Shown: positions 1-7,822 of the stretch, piece by piece | Position numbering within the stretch: position 1 is the stretch's first letter | How the letters are laid out: every line of letters starts with the position of its first letter | Source: JAADHI01 sp964451325 | GTDB lineage: Bacteria > Nitrospirota > Nitrospiria > SBBL01 > JAADHI01 | Reading direction: 5' to 3' | Length of the DNA stretch: 64,000 nt | NCBI GenBank assembly: GCA_964451325.1 | Contig: CAYVHO010000001.1 | Location: forward strand, 62,001-126,000 | Notes under the pieces: generated by a model | What the model was told of the DNA's origin: nothing | Database searches by the model: none | Seen by the model: the letters and a program-made list of their open reading frames with translations, nothing else | Translations under genes and position numbers: made by a program

Positions 1-762
1 GCCCTGATGTCTAAAAAACGCTGCGGACATCTGGATGTCGGTGCGTTTGTTGCGCAGGGCAACAAATGGGATATGAACAATCTGCGTTATGGGTTTGTGA
101 ATTTCACAGGAGATTTGTCCCAGACAGCAATCCGAAATGCCATCAGTACGGCAATCAATTATTGGGCGGCAGTGACGCCGCTCAGTTTTAGTGAAGTGCC
201 AAATAACCAAAACCCAGAAATCCGCATCCTTTTTGGTAGTGGAAATCACGGAGACGGATTCCCTTTCGACGGCGGTGGCGGAGTACTCGCACACGCATTT
301 TACCCGCCGCCAAACGGCGGTGATATTGCTGGGGACGCGCATTTTGACGATGCTGAAAACTGGTCTGTCAATCTTCCTCCGTCGGGAATCGATCTTTATA
401 CCGTGGCCGCGCATGAATTTGGTCATGCGCTCGGATTGGCGCATTCCTCAGTCAATGATGCCTTGATGTTTGCATTCTACGGCGGGCCACATCGGTTTCT
501 GCATCAGGATGATATTGATGGCATTCAGTCGATTTACGGGGCGCAACAGTGGCATGCAAATAAGCTGCTGCTTCGTACGTTTGCCACCTACCATTCGAAA
601 AATGCCTGGGCTTTTGTTCAGGATGTTGGATGGCGGAAGATTCGGCCTCAGAATCCCAATGGTGCCACCAATTTGTTTTATGCTGCCTGTGAGGCGAGGG
701 CCAATGGCATGACCACGACGGTGGAAACAACCAAGCAGGAAATTCTTCAACTTTATGTATAA
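1..762 (+). CDS. Matrixin (MMP-like) zinc metalloprotease, 5' end cut by window edge
   Basis: Secreted-type zinc endopeptidase of the matrix metalloprotease family. The zinc site HEFGHALGLAH (HExxHxxGxxH) lies around residue 137. It is followed by a Met-turn segment ALMF and the family-typical QDDIDGIQSIYG. Counting from the first in-window ATG (position 7), residues 5-11 read RCGHLDV, which matches the cysteine-switch motif PRCGVPDV of MMP propeptides. The frame is also open to base 1, so the true start and propeptide almost certainly lie upstream of the window. The last ~70 residues form an extra domain with GWRK and GATN motifs that recurs as the separate protein at 778-1002. The domain's function is unknown. 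Protease assignment is confident; the substrate cannot be told. Confidence 0.85.
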   Translation, partial: ALMSKKRCGHLDVGAFVAQGNKWDMNNLRYGFVNFTGDLSQTAIRNAISTAINYWAAVTPLSFSEVPNNQNPEIRILFGSGNHGDGFPFDGGGGVLAHAFYPPPNGGDIAGDAHFDDAENWSVNLPPSGIDLYTVAAHEFGHALGLAHSSVNDALMFAFYGGPHRFLHQDDIDGIQSIYGAQQWHANKLLLRTFATYHSKNAWAFVQDVGWRKIRPQNPNGATNLFYAACEARANGMTTTVETTKQEILQLYV

Positions 763-777
763 AGGAGATAAAAAATC

Positions 778-1002
778 ATGGCAAACCATGCAAACAAATC
801 CATTTCTAGAATTTTTTGTACCTTCCATGCGCAAAACTGCTGGGCCTATTTATCGGGTGTCGGTTGGAGGAAGGTTCAAACAGGTAACGCAGACGGTGCG
901 ACCAATTGTCATATTGCCCTGACAGCTGCGCGGGCAAATGGTAAAACCGTAACGGCCATCACCGATGCCGGGGATACCCGGATCGAACAAGTTTATTTAT
1001 AA
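778..1002 (+). CDS. Small stand-alone copy of the protease C-terminal domain
   Basis: 74-residue protein that aligns along nearly its whole length with the C-terminal domain of the upstream metalloprotease. Shared features are R-F-x-T-x-H, x-N-x-W-A, GWRK, N-x-x-GATN and ARANG. It starts 15 bases after the protease stop, with a good Shine-Dalgarno (AAGGAG) about ten bases upstream of the ATG. No signal peptide is evident. The domain is not one I can name. A partner, inhibitor or structural subunit role is possible but is inference. Two cysteines (in FCTF and QNCW) are absent from the protease copy. Confidence 0.75.
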   Translation: MANHANKSISRIFCTFHAQNCWAYLSGVGWRKVQTGNADGATNCHIALTAARANGKTVTAITDAGDTRIEQVYL

Positions 1003-1014
1003 GGGAGGTGTGTG

Positions 1015-1455
1015 ATGCGTCCTGATATGGCCATTGGTTTGGGAGAATTTTCCGAGGCACCTGCTCCGCTGGGGCTTTCTGATCTTGCGGCTTCAGGCTC
1101 GGTTGCGGGAGAAACGCCTGCCCCTGTGTTACTTGATGCACTTGATGGGGGAGACACCTCAGGCACGCCTTCGCCCATAGGTGAAGGGTTTTTAGAAGGC
1201 TTGGAGTCAGGTTCTGAGGCCCCGGCCCCTCAGTTTTTCGAGGCTGCTCCGATGTCGGCAGGCCCTTTGTCGGAACCGCCGACACCGAAGCAGCAAATGA
1301 GAGAGACGGCTTCTGTCTTGTTTGTGGATGAAAACCAGATGCCAAGTCCTGAGCCCATAGAAAACAGGGGTGAAGTCGGCGCGGTTTCAGAGTTTGAGTC
1401 CATGCAAGCTGCCCCGGAACCATTGTCGATCGATCATTTGTCTTCCATGAAGTGA
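1015..1455 (+). CDS. Acidic Pro/Ala/Glu-rich low-complexity protein
   Basis: 146-residue protein that I do not recognise. It is strongly acidic and built from degenerate repeats around a core such as (E/T)APAPxxLxxL: SEAPAPLGL, GETPAPVLL, SEAPAPQFF, MPSPEPIE and AAPEPLSI. It is probably largely disordered and has no signal peptide or membrane segment. The ATG at 1015 is preferred over GTG at 1012 because it sits six bases after GGAGG. It lies 12 bases after the small-domain gene, so the protease, small domain and this gene look co-transcribed. The repeat cores could be binding or processing sites, but that is inference. Confidence 0.65.
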   Translation: MRPDMAIGLGEFSEAPAPLGLSDLAASGSVAGETPAPVLLDALDGGDTSGTPSPIGEGFLEGLESGSEAPAPQFFEAAPMSAGPLSEPPTPKQQMRETASVLFVDENQMPSPEPIENRGEVGAVSEFESMQAAPEPLSIDHLSSMK

Positions 1456-1474
1456 TTGTTTTTTCAAGACTTGC

Positions 1475-1513
1475 GCGCCCTGGTTTCTTCGTATTTTTAA
1501 GGAATCAGGGCGC
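1475..1513 (+). terminator. Hairpin after the protease cassette
   Basis: Perfect 8-bp inverted repeat (GCGCCCTG at 1475-1482, CAGGGCGC at 1506-1513) between the acidic-repeat gene and the next gene. There is no T-run directly after it, so it may be a weak terminator or an mRNA processing structure. Confidence 0.4.
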
Positions 1514-1537
1514 CATACAAAACAGGATGAGTTAATC

Positions 1538-1960
1538 ATGAAATCCTTACCTGAAATCATTGCTCCACTTCAGAGCGCCCTGCTTCGCGCTGTGCTCACG
1601 CAAGCCCCTCTCCCCGGCACGGACGGCGTGATGTTCTTTGCTGATATGCACTATATCCTTGACGCAGAGGAGGTCATCCTCTTACAGGAAAACCTTAGAT
1701 TGTCTGCCATCCCCGACTTAAATATTCTGATTCTCGCGTCCGAAGAGATTGAGCGACGTAGCTATGAGAAGGCGCCTTTGCCTTACATGTGTTTTCATGT
1801 TCCCGAATTCTGTGAGGGCCGACTGATTGTCACGCTTGAAGTCCGTTTGGCTTTTGGCAATTTAGAGGCCTTGAGCCTCGGTGTTGTTATCGCCGAATTG
1901 TTAAAACAGACGGATGGGACGTGGAAGGCCCTTGAAATGCCAAAAGTCATTGAACACTAA
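1538..1960 (+). CDS. Hypothetical protein, 140 aa
   Basis: I do not recognise this protein. It is 140 residues, without a signal peptide or clear membrane segment. It has alternating hydrophobic stretches suggesting a compact alpha/beta fold (VMFFADMHYIL, LNILILAS, RLIVTLEVRL). It follows the protease cassette after a hairpin and precedes the alpha/beta hydrolase on the same strand. Codon use resembles coding sequence throughout and no competing frame is better. It could be a cytoplasmic accessory of the cassette, but nothing in the sequence proves this. Confidence 0.6.
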   Translation: MKSLPEIIAPLQSALLRAVLTQAPLPGTDGVMFFADMHYILDAEEVILLQENLRLSAIPDLNILILASEEIERRSYEKAPLPYMCFHVPEFCEGRLIVTLEVRLAFGNLEALSLGVVIAELLKQTDGTWKALEMPKVIEH

Positions 1961-1990
1961 GTTGATATGAACCCTAATGGAGAATAAAAC

Positions 1991-3583
1991 ATGAAAACGA
2001 TAGGTCTCAGTTTCGTCATAAAGTTTGTGCTCTTTGCTCTACTTAGCACTGTCTCCGTAGTAAATGCTGCATCTGACCGTTACACCTTTAGTCCCATGCC
2101 AGACGATCCCTGCCGACGCAAAGTGGTTCCGCTCTTTAAATGGCAAGCAGAAATTGATCGCATCACTGTTTCGGGAGGCGGAGTAGACATTTATCGTATC
2201 CCAGGCATCCCCTCACCCATACCACTAAAGGAGGCCAGGCCGCTTGTTCTCATCATTAACGGCAATGGTTTTGGGCTCCACGACTATGATCTGCTCGCAA
2301 CGCACCTGGCCTCCATCGGATTTCTGGTTGCGGTCGCACAACGTCCAAGCCCGGGTGATCCGGTACTCTTCATTCTAGACACGATCGAAGCCGTGCTCGA
2401 CTACACCGATCAGATTGAATCTACCCGAGTCGCCCTGATTGGCCACAGCTACGGTGGAGAGATGGCAGTCAAAGCGACGGTGCTCAACAAAGATGAAAAC
2501 CTCGGTTTCAACATCAAGGCCGTCGTGGGTCTTGCGACAACAGTCAGTGCAGAAGAGGTGCAACTGACTGTTGAGCACGTGCCTGCCTACATGCTCATCT
2601 ACGGCTCGCAGGATCAGGATGTTGACGGTCTTGGCGGTGAAGCCAGCGACCCCTTTGCAGCTTACGATCTCTCAGGGACAGAGTCGAGTACGACCTGCGA
2701 AACGGGTGGAATATGCACCGTCACACCGGGCCTGGATCGGACAATGGTCTACGTTCACGGTGCGACGCACAACGGTCTGCTCAATAAGGGCCCACACTGT
2801 AGCTTCGGCGCATGCACGACCGACTATAAACAATTTCTGGAACCAACAGATCAGCTCTGTATCACGAAGGCCTATACCGAGGCTTTTCTTCGGTGGACTT
2901 TGGCGGACGACCAGGCCTACAAGAAGATCATTAGAGATCAATACCGTCCCCCCTCGATTCAAGACATCGTCACCTCAGATATCGACGCATTAGGGAACCC
3001 TTCGGGAAGCCCCTTGAGCCTTCGAATACAAAGCAGTCCCGCAAAACGCAGCGTGATTAATAACTTTGAGAGCGGTAACCTCAATGTCGCGCCCGCAAGC
3101 TTCGGAACCCAGTACCAGCTGATGGAAGAAGGGGCCTACCTCGGCTTCTCAGCCAATGTGCGCCACCAGACGCGTGCCTTGCTGGTCGGGTGGTCCCAAG
3201 ATCCAACCTGGCAGCTAATCGCGCTCAGCGTACCGATAAACAAGCGTGACTCAAGCAGCTACACACATATCTCTTTGCGTCTTGGTCAGATCGATATTCT
3301 ACCCCCCGCAGATACCGAGAACCCCTTCAACACGGAGCAACAGGTGCTGCTCGGACTAAACGGCGGCTCAGCAATCTCATCATGGCTATGGCTCGACCCC
3401 GTTCCCGCGAACGACCGTCGACCTTCCGGGAAGCCACAAAGCGTAATGTCGACCTACAGGATTCCTCTCAGTAACTTCAGCAACGCGGTCAATAAGCAGA
3501 ACATCGAAGCAATCTTCTTAGCCTTCCCCGGTGGGACCCAGGGAACGCTTGTGGTTGACAGTATCGAATGGCTGCGTGATTAG
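1991..3583 (+). CDS. Secreted alpha/beta hydrolase, 530 aa
   Basis: Exported hydrolase of the alpha/beta fold. A Sec signal peptide covers about residues 1-26 (hydrophobic core, then VVNAAS). The oxyanion-side strand is LVLIINGNG near residue 87. The nucleophile elbow is ALIGHSYGGEM near residue 150. Candidate acid and base residues are in YGSQDQDVDG and in VHGATHNG. The central hydrolase domain resembles secreted chlorophyllase, lipase or PET-hydrolase-like families. The C-terminal ~190 residues form a beta-rich region of unknown role. The ATG follows GGAGAATAAAAC. Codon use looks richer in C-ending codons than in the neighbouring genes, a possible sign of acquisition. The substrate is unknown. 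Confidence 0.8.
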   Translation: MKTIGLSFVIKFVLFALLSTVSVVNAASDRYTFSPMPDDPCRRKVVPLFKWQAEIDRITVSGGGVDIYRIPGIPSPIPLKEARPLVLIINGNGFGLHDYDLLATHLASIGFLVAVAQRPSPGDPVLFILDTIEAVLDYTDQIESTRVALIGHSYGGEMAVKATVLNKDENLGFNIKAVVGLATTVSAEEVQLTVEHVPAYMLIYGSQDQDVDGLGGEASDPFAAYDLSGTESSTTCETGGICTVTPGLDRTMVYVHGATHNGLLNKGPHCSFGACTTDYKQFLEPTDQLCITKAYTEAFLRWTLADDQAYKKIIRDQYRPPSIQDIVTSDIDALGNPSGSPLSLRIQSSPAKRSVINNFESGNLNVAPASFGTQYQLMEEGAYLGFSANVRHQTRALLVGWSQDPTWQLIALSVPINKRDSSSYTHISLRLGQIDILPPADTENPFNTEQQVLLGLNGGSAISSWLWLDPVPANDRRPSGKPQSVMSTYRIPLSNFSNAVNKQNIEAIFLAFPGGTQGTLVVDSIEWLRD

Positions 3584-3665
3584 AGTACCGCCGATTTCTA
3601 AACGAGATTGCTGAGAAAGCGCAGTTTCGTAATAAAAATTACCTGAAATCGTCAAGAAATTACAA

Positions 3666-3736
3666 ATAGCGGGACACCTTATCCGGCAAAGTTTTTATCT
3701 CCAGGATGTGTCCCGCTATCTTTTTGTCTTTTTTGG
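3666..3736 (+). terminator. Rho-independent-type terminator after the hydrolase
   Basis: Perfect 12-bp inverted repeat (ATAGCGGGACAC at 3666-3677, GTGTCCCGCTAT at 3708-3719) with an inner 4-bp pairing (ATCC with GGAT). It is followed by a T-rich tract to about 3736. It most likely ends the hydrolase transcript. A 5' regulatory role for the gene at 3829 is the alternative. Confidence 0.6.
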
Positions 3737-3828
3737 TCTTCCGGATCACAACGACTGGTCTTGCGGTCTTATCTTTGAATGTGTTAATTTTCTGCGGCAT
3801 TATTTGGATATTTTTTGGAGGACTTAAG

Positions 3829-4512
3829 ATGAAATTTATATTATTAGGAATAACGGGTTTTTTCAGTTTTGTTTTGTTTCTCAACGCACCTGTTTCTGCG
3901 GCCCCTATTGGGGTGCCGGGGGCTACAGTGGGGACGGATCAATCCATGGTGGGTCTGGAGCTTAATTTTATGATTGACCGGGATCTCGAAGGCACACGAG
4001 ACACCGAAGGCATGACGGTACTGGTCAAGGGTCAGGTGGGGATGTCGGAGCGTGTTGATTTTCTTTATCGCGCAGGCTTCGGGCGTTTTGAACTTGGCGG
4101 AAAAGATTCCGATGCAGGCCCTGCTTTTGGTTTTGGCACAAAAGTGACCTGGGCTTCATTGGATGACATGAATTTAAAAATCGGGACCGTGGCGCAAATG
4201 CTTCAAATCCGGGCTGATGCGGATGGTGGCGGACGAAATAGTTTTACCGAATACGATTTTGCGGTGGGCGCATATATCGATGCGGGAGGCGCAGCCGCAC
4301 CCGAAGGTCGCTCTGTCTTGACGAGTTACGGTGGTTTTGTCTTTTCCGGTTTAGAAATCGAAAGCAGTGGGGGTGGCACGGCTCTGGAAGACAATAGTTT
4401 CGGGGCGTTTGCAGGGCTTTTGATGAAGGTCAATCAAAAAACAGAGGTGGGTATTGAGTTGCGTCTTTTAGATCAAACGGCCTTGTCTTTCTCCTTTGCC
4501 TTTGCTTTTTAA
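3829..4512 (+). CDS. Outer-membrane beta-barrel-like protein, 227 aa
   Basis: Exported protein with a signal peptide (about residues 1-24, ending PVSAAP). The rest is Gly/aromatic-rich alternating strands typical of a small outer-membrane barrel, for example FLYRAGFGRFELGG. It ends LSFSFAFAF with the terminal Phe favoured by the BAM machinery. I placed the start at 3829 because GGAGG lies eight bases upstream and a signal peptide begins there. An in-frame ATG at 3706 would put the start inside the preceding hairpin. Function unknown. Its stop codon lies inside the arm of the repeat at 4508-4649. Confidence 0.65.
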   Translation: MKFILLGITGFFSFVLFLNAPVSAAPIGVPGATVGTDQSMVGLELNFMIDRDLEGTRDTEGMTVLVKGQVGMSERVDFLYRAGFGRFELGGKDSDAGPAFGFGTKVTWASLDDMNLKIGTVAQMLQIRADADGGGRNSFTEYDFAVGAYIDAGGAAAPEGRSVLTSYGGFVFSGLEIESSGGGTALEDNSFGAFAGLLMKVNQKTEVGIELRLLDQTALSFSFAFAF

Positions 4513-4649
4513 GTGTTCATCTCACCCGTTTTTGCTCCCGTGGTGGCGTTGCTGTGGTGCTCAAAGCCTCACGTATGGACATACGTTCCGGTTTTTCCGC
4601 TCCTCGCGCCTTGCCACGAAATCAAATTCAGGCAAGCTGAACACTTAAA
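4508..4649. repeat. Hairpin-ended intergenic element (12-bp perfect ends)
   Basis: A 142-bp segment bounded by a perfect 12-bp inverted repeat (TTTAAGTGTTCA at 4508-4519, TGAACACTTAAA at 4638-4649). It has an internal small palindrome CGTATGGACATACG near 4572-4585. It carries no coding gene and overlaps the stop codon of the barrel gene. The centre (CCTCACGTA..TACG..CCGG) resembles the centre of the other hairpin repeats at 7693, 34812 and 60703, so they may be relatives. Confidence 0.6.
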
Positions 4650-4704
4650 CGTTCACCGGTGTCTTGTTAAAACGAGACAAAATTTAAAGATTGAGAGTTG
4701 ACTG

Positions 4705-5550
4705 ATGATTGCCATTGACATGCATGTGCATCCGGGTACAAAAGAATATCTCGTGGATGCGGGCGGCAAATATCTGAAGGACGCCCTGACTTATTTTCAC
4801 AAAGAAGATGCCATGGTCAGTTTGGAGGAAATGGCGGCCTATTATCGTAAAGTCGATATGCTGGGTGTGCTCTTGGCTTGGGATACCGAGACACAAACGG
4901 GTCTCCCGCCTGTGACGAATGATTATGTTGCAGCAGCGGTTAAAAAATATCCCAAATCTTTTATTGGTTTTGCCAGTGTTGATCCCTGGAAGGGGCGGAT
5001 CGCGGTGGATGAATTGACCCGTGCGGTCAAAGTTCTGGGTCTGCGTGGACTCAAACTGCACCCTATTTGTCAGGCATTTTACATGAATGACCGCCGTTTT
5101 TATCCGCTCTGGGAAACTTGCTCGGCCCTGAAAATTCCGCTCCTTGTGCACACAGGCACGACGGGTGTGGGCGCGGGAGTTCCGGGTGGTGATGGGCTCA
5201 AGCTGAAATATGCCCGCCCCATTCCCTATATTGACGATGTTGCTGCAGATTTTCCTGATTTGACTATTATTGGCGCGCATCCCTCTTGGCCTTGGCAAGA
5301 GGAGATGCTTGCTTTGGCTGTGCATAAAACCAATGTTTACATTGATCTCTCAGGTTGGTCCCCTAAATACTTTCCGCCCTCTCTTGTGCGTTATGCAAAC
5401 ACGCTGCTTCAGGATAGGGTGCTTTTTGGTTCGGACTATCCCTTTTTAACGCCTGAACGCTGGCTTGAAGATTTTGAAAAAGCAGGGTTCAAACCTGAAG
5501 TGCGGCAGAAGATTTTGCTGGATAATGCGAAACGTCTGCTTAATTTGTAA
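4705..5550 (+). CDS. Amidohydrolase-family (ACMSD-like) metal-dependent hydrolase
   Basis: 281-residue TIM-barrel metal enzyme of the amidohydrolase-2 family. The metal motif DMHVHP is at residues 5-10. Further ligands are probably in GLKLHP (near residue 116), LLVHTG (near 150) and IIGAHPSWPW (near 193). The catalytic Asp is in VLFGSDYPF near residue 240. Such proteins hydrolyse or decarboxylate small aromatic or lactone substrates; the actual substrate cannot be inferred. It has no signal peptide and is cytoplasmic. It starts at ATG 4705 with only a weak purine-rich site (GAGAG) upstream. It lies just after the hairpin element and before the DUF502-glm group. Confidence 0.8.
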   Translation: MIAIDMHVHPGTKEYLVDAGGKYLKDALTYFHKEDAMVSLEEMAAYYRKVDMLGVLLAWDTETQTGLPPVTNDYVAAAVKKYPKSFIGFASVDPWKGRIAVDELTRAVKVLGLRGLKLHPICQAFYMNDRRFYPLWETCSALKIPLLVHTGTTGVGAGVPGGDGLKLKYARPIPYIDDVAADFPDLTIIGAHPSWPWQEEMLALAVHKTNVYIDLSGWSPKYFPPSLVRYANTLLQDRVLFGSDYPFLTPERWLEDFEKAGFKPEVRQKILLDNAKRLLNL

Positions 5551-5588
5551 TATGATTATTTTGTAGGTCTAAGGGCAGAAACTAAAAA

Positions 5589-6281
5589 ATGTCAAAATCA
5601 ACTCAAGAAGACTCCCCCCCCCCAAAACAAAAAGTGGGTAATAAAATACGACTGCGTCGTTATTTTATTACCGGCCTTCTGGTCATTGTCCCCATGGGCG
5701 GAACCTATCTCATCTTGAAAACCCTGCTTGTGACGATGGAAGGGGTGCTGGGGAATTTTATGAAAAGCGGGGACCTTTATTACATCCCCGGTTTTGGTAT
5801 CTTATTGCTCTTGGCCTTGATTTTTTTTGCAGGGCTTTTTACGACAAATGTTTTTGGCCGAAAGCTTTTTAATCTTTGGGAAAAACTGCTTAATTCTGTT
5901 CCGCTTGTAAAAAATGTCTATTCGATGGTGAAGTCCTTGGTCGATACGCTTTCGATGCAAGCGGGTGAAAATAAAAATTTTTCACGTGTAGTGCTCATTG
6001 AGTACCCTCGGCGAGGCCTTTATACCTACGGTTTTGTGACGGGCGAAATGGAGAAGACGATTGAGCGTGTTGCAAAGGGTAAGGCGCTGAGTATTTTTAT
6101 ACCGACTGTGCCGAATCCCATTTCTGGTTTTTTGATTCTTCTACCCGAAGCCGATGTGATTCCATTGACCCTGACCGTTGAAGAGGGCATGAAGATTGTC
6201 TTTTCTGTGGGCTTGTATCGACCGGATCTGCAAGTAGATGAAGGCCAGGGACCGAAGGTGATCGAGGAGGGGAATTCTTGA
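5589..6281 (+). CDS. DUF502 family inner-membrane protein
   Basis: 230-residue membrane protein of the DUF502 family. Two transmembrane segments lie near residues 29-50 (ITGLLVIVPMGGTYLIL) and 66-88 (ILLLLALIFFAGLFTTNVFG), followed by a conserved soluble domain with VPLVKNVYS and PTVPNPISGF. The molecular role of the family is unknown. The gene overlaps glmU by four bases (TTGA), which implies translational coupling with cell-wall precursor synthesis. Assignment to the family is confident. Confidence 0.85.
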   Translation: MSKSTQEDSPPPKQKVGNKIRLRRYFITGLLVIVPMGGTYLILKTLLVTMEGVLGNFMKSGDLYYIPGFGILLLLALIFFAGLFTTNVFGRKLFNLWEKLLNSVPLVKNVYSMVKSLVDTLSMQAGENKNFSRVVLIEYPRRGLYTYGFVTGEMEKTIERVAKGKALSIFIPTVPNPISGFLILLPEADVIPLTLTVEEGMKIVFSVGLYRPDLQVDEGQGPKVIEEGNS

Positions 6282-7654
6282 GTTCATGTGCGGCAATTAT
6301 ATTGGCGGCGGGAAAGGGGACGCGGATGAAATCGCGTCTGGCTAAAGTCCTGCATCCCTTGGCGGGCATGTCCATGTTGGCTCATGTGATGACGCTCGTA
6401 AAATCCCTGCAATTTGAAAAAACGTTTGTGGTGGTGGGGCATCAAGCGGAGGCGGTCTCAAAATGTGTGTCCGAAGCGGGTTTTATGCCTTTATTACAAG
6501 ACCCACCGAGTGGTACGGGTGATGCGGTACTGCAAGCCAAAGATGCCCTGAAGGGTTTTTCAGGTCCTGTCCTTATTTTAAATGGGGATACCCCCTTGCT
6601 TCGCAAAGAGACCCTTGAGCAGTTTCTAGCCGATTATAAAGAAGCGGGAGCCGCCGTGGGTCTTTTAACAGTGTTCCTTGAAAACCCAAAGGGTTACGGT
6701 CGTGTGCTTCGGAGTGAAGAGGGTGCAATCGATCGCATCGTAGAAGAGAAAGATGCCACCGAAGAAGAGCGTACAGTCAAAGAAGTTAATACGGGTGTCT
6801 ATCTTTGTGATGCCGACTTTCTCTTTCGGGCTTTAGCCCAGATTCAGCCCAACAACAAGCAGGGAGAATATTATTTGACGGATGTTATTGGTATTGCGGT
6901 TTCAGAAGCACTGCCCCTCATTGGATGCGAAGCCGCACCCGAAGAAGTCATCGGTGTAAATAGCCGTGCGGACTTGGCCGCAGTTTCTGCTGTTTTGAGC
7001 CAGCGCATTAACAAACAGTGGATGGCTGAAGGGGTGAGTTTGATCGACCCTGCGCGTGTGCAGATTGATGCCACGGTGACAATTGGTGCAGATACCGTGC
7101 TTTATCCGGGCGTTTGTTTGCAGGGCAGTACCGAAATTGGCGAAGGGGTCACGATTTATACTTCCCGGATTTTAGACAGTAAAATTGGTGATCACGTGAC
7201 CATTAAAGACCATTGTGTGCTCGAAAAAGCGGTGGTCGAATCCCAAGCGGTGATTGGTCCTTTTGCGCATTTGCGGCCCGATGCGGTGATTCGAAAAAAG
7301 GCCAAGGTCGGTAATTTTGTAGAAGTGAAAAAGACGGTCTTGGGCGAGGGATCAAAAGCCAGCCATCTGAGTTATTTGGGGGATGCTACAATAGGTGCGG
7401 GTGTGAATATTGGTGCGGGAACGATTACCTGTAACTACGATGGTCAGAACAAATTTCAAACCATTATTGAAGACGATGTTTTTATCGGGAGCGATACACA
7501 ACTGGTCGCCCCTGTGTCTGTGGGCAAGGGTGCATTGATTGCGGCAGGCACGACAGTGACCGAAGATGTGCCCGCCAATGCGCTTGCGATTTCTCGGACA
7601 AAACAAGCAAATATTCCAGGATGGGCGAAAAAGAAAAGCGCTAAGGGAAAATAA
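6278..7654 (+). CDS. glmU: Bifunctional UDP-GlcNAc pyrophosphorylase / GlcN-1-P acetyltransferase
   Basis: Makes UDP-GlcNAc from glucosamine-1-phosphate for peptidoglycan and LPS. The N-terminal nucleotidyltransferase has IILAAGKGTRM at about residue 7, PSGTGDAV and LNGDTPLL. The C-terminal half is a left-handed beta-helix with hexapeptide repeats and the acetyltransferase segment GNFVEVKK..SHLSYLGDA. The 458-residue length is normal. The start is TTG at 6278, with AGGAGG seven bases upstream, overlapping the DUF502 stop as TTGA. A hairpin repeat separates it from glmS, so the two enzymes of amino-sugar synthesis are neighbours. Confidence 0.95.
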   Translation: MSSCAAIILAAGKGTRMKSRLAKVLHPLAGMSMLAHVMTLVKSLQFEKTFVVVGHQAEAVSKCVSEAGFMPLLQDPPSGTGDAVLQAKDALKGFSGPVLILNGDTPLLRKETLEQFLADYKEAGAAVGLLTVFLENPKGYGRVLRSEEGAIDRIVEEKDATEEERTVKEVNTGVYLCDADFLFRALAQIQPNNKQGEYYLTDVIGIAVSEALPLIGCEAAPEEVIGVNSRADLAAVSAVLSQRINKQWMAEGVSLIDPARVQIDATVTIGADTVLYPGVCLQGSTEIGEGVTIYTSRILDSKIGDHVTIKDHCVLEKAVVESQAVIGPFAHLRPDAVIRKKAKVGNFVEVKKTVLGEGSKASHLSYLGDATIGAGVNIGAGTITCNYDGQNKFQTIIEDDVFIGSDTQLVAPVSVGKGALIAAGTTVTEDVPANALAISRTKQANIPGWAKKKSAKGK

Positions 7655-7692
7655 GGTTATTGGAATCGAAACCTCTAGTGGGAAATCCAGGG

Positions 7693-7808
7693 AACCGTCA
7701 AGTCGCCTGAAAGACAAGGCCGAAACGATTTTTGGATCGAAGCGTACTGATTTGTACGGTGAGGAGAAAAATCGCTGAGAACGCAGTATTGCAGGCGAAT
7801 CGGCGGTT
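7693..7808 (-). repeat. ~116-bp imperfect hairpin repeat, copy A (reverse orientation)
   Basis: Reverse-orientation copy of the element found at 34812-34935 and 60703-60821. Its ends are AACCGTCAAGTCG and CGAATCGGCGGTT, which pair imperfectly with each other. The centre GTACTGATTTGTAC..GGTGAGG matches the other copies. It fills the glmU-glmS junction and stops two bases before the glmS Shine-Dalgarno (TAAGGAG), so it could affect glmS mRNA folding. Confidence 0.8.
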
Positions 7809-7822
7809 TATAAGGAGTTTTT

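Noticed and set aside
959..1423. 154-residue minus-strand frame opposite the acidic repeat protein
   Set aside because: Low-complexity mirror of the Pro/Ala repeats. The plus-strand gene has a strong ribosome site.
3660..3884. Small minus-strand frame over the 3666-3719 hairpin
   Set aside because: It reads through a terminator-like palindrome and has no recognisable protein features.
4513..4701. 62-residue plus-strand frame after the barrel gene
   Set aside because: Lies within the inverted-repeat element and begins without a ribosome site.
7655..7822. glmS ribozyme upstream of glmS
   Set aside because: The gap is filled by the hairpin repeat and shows no ribozyme core; the repeat occurs at unrelated genes too.
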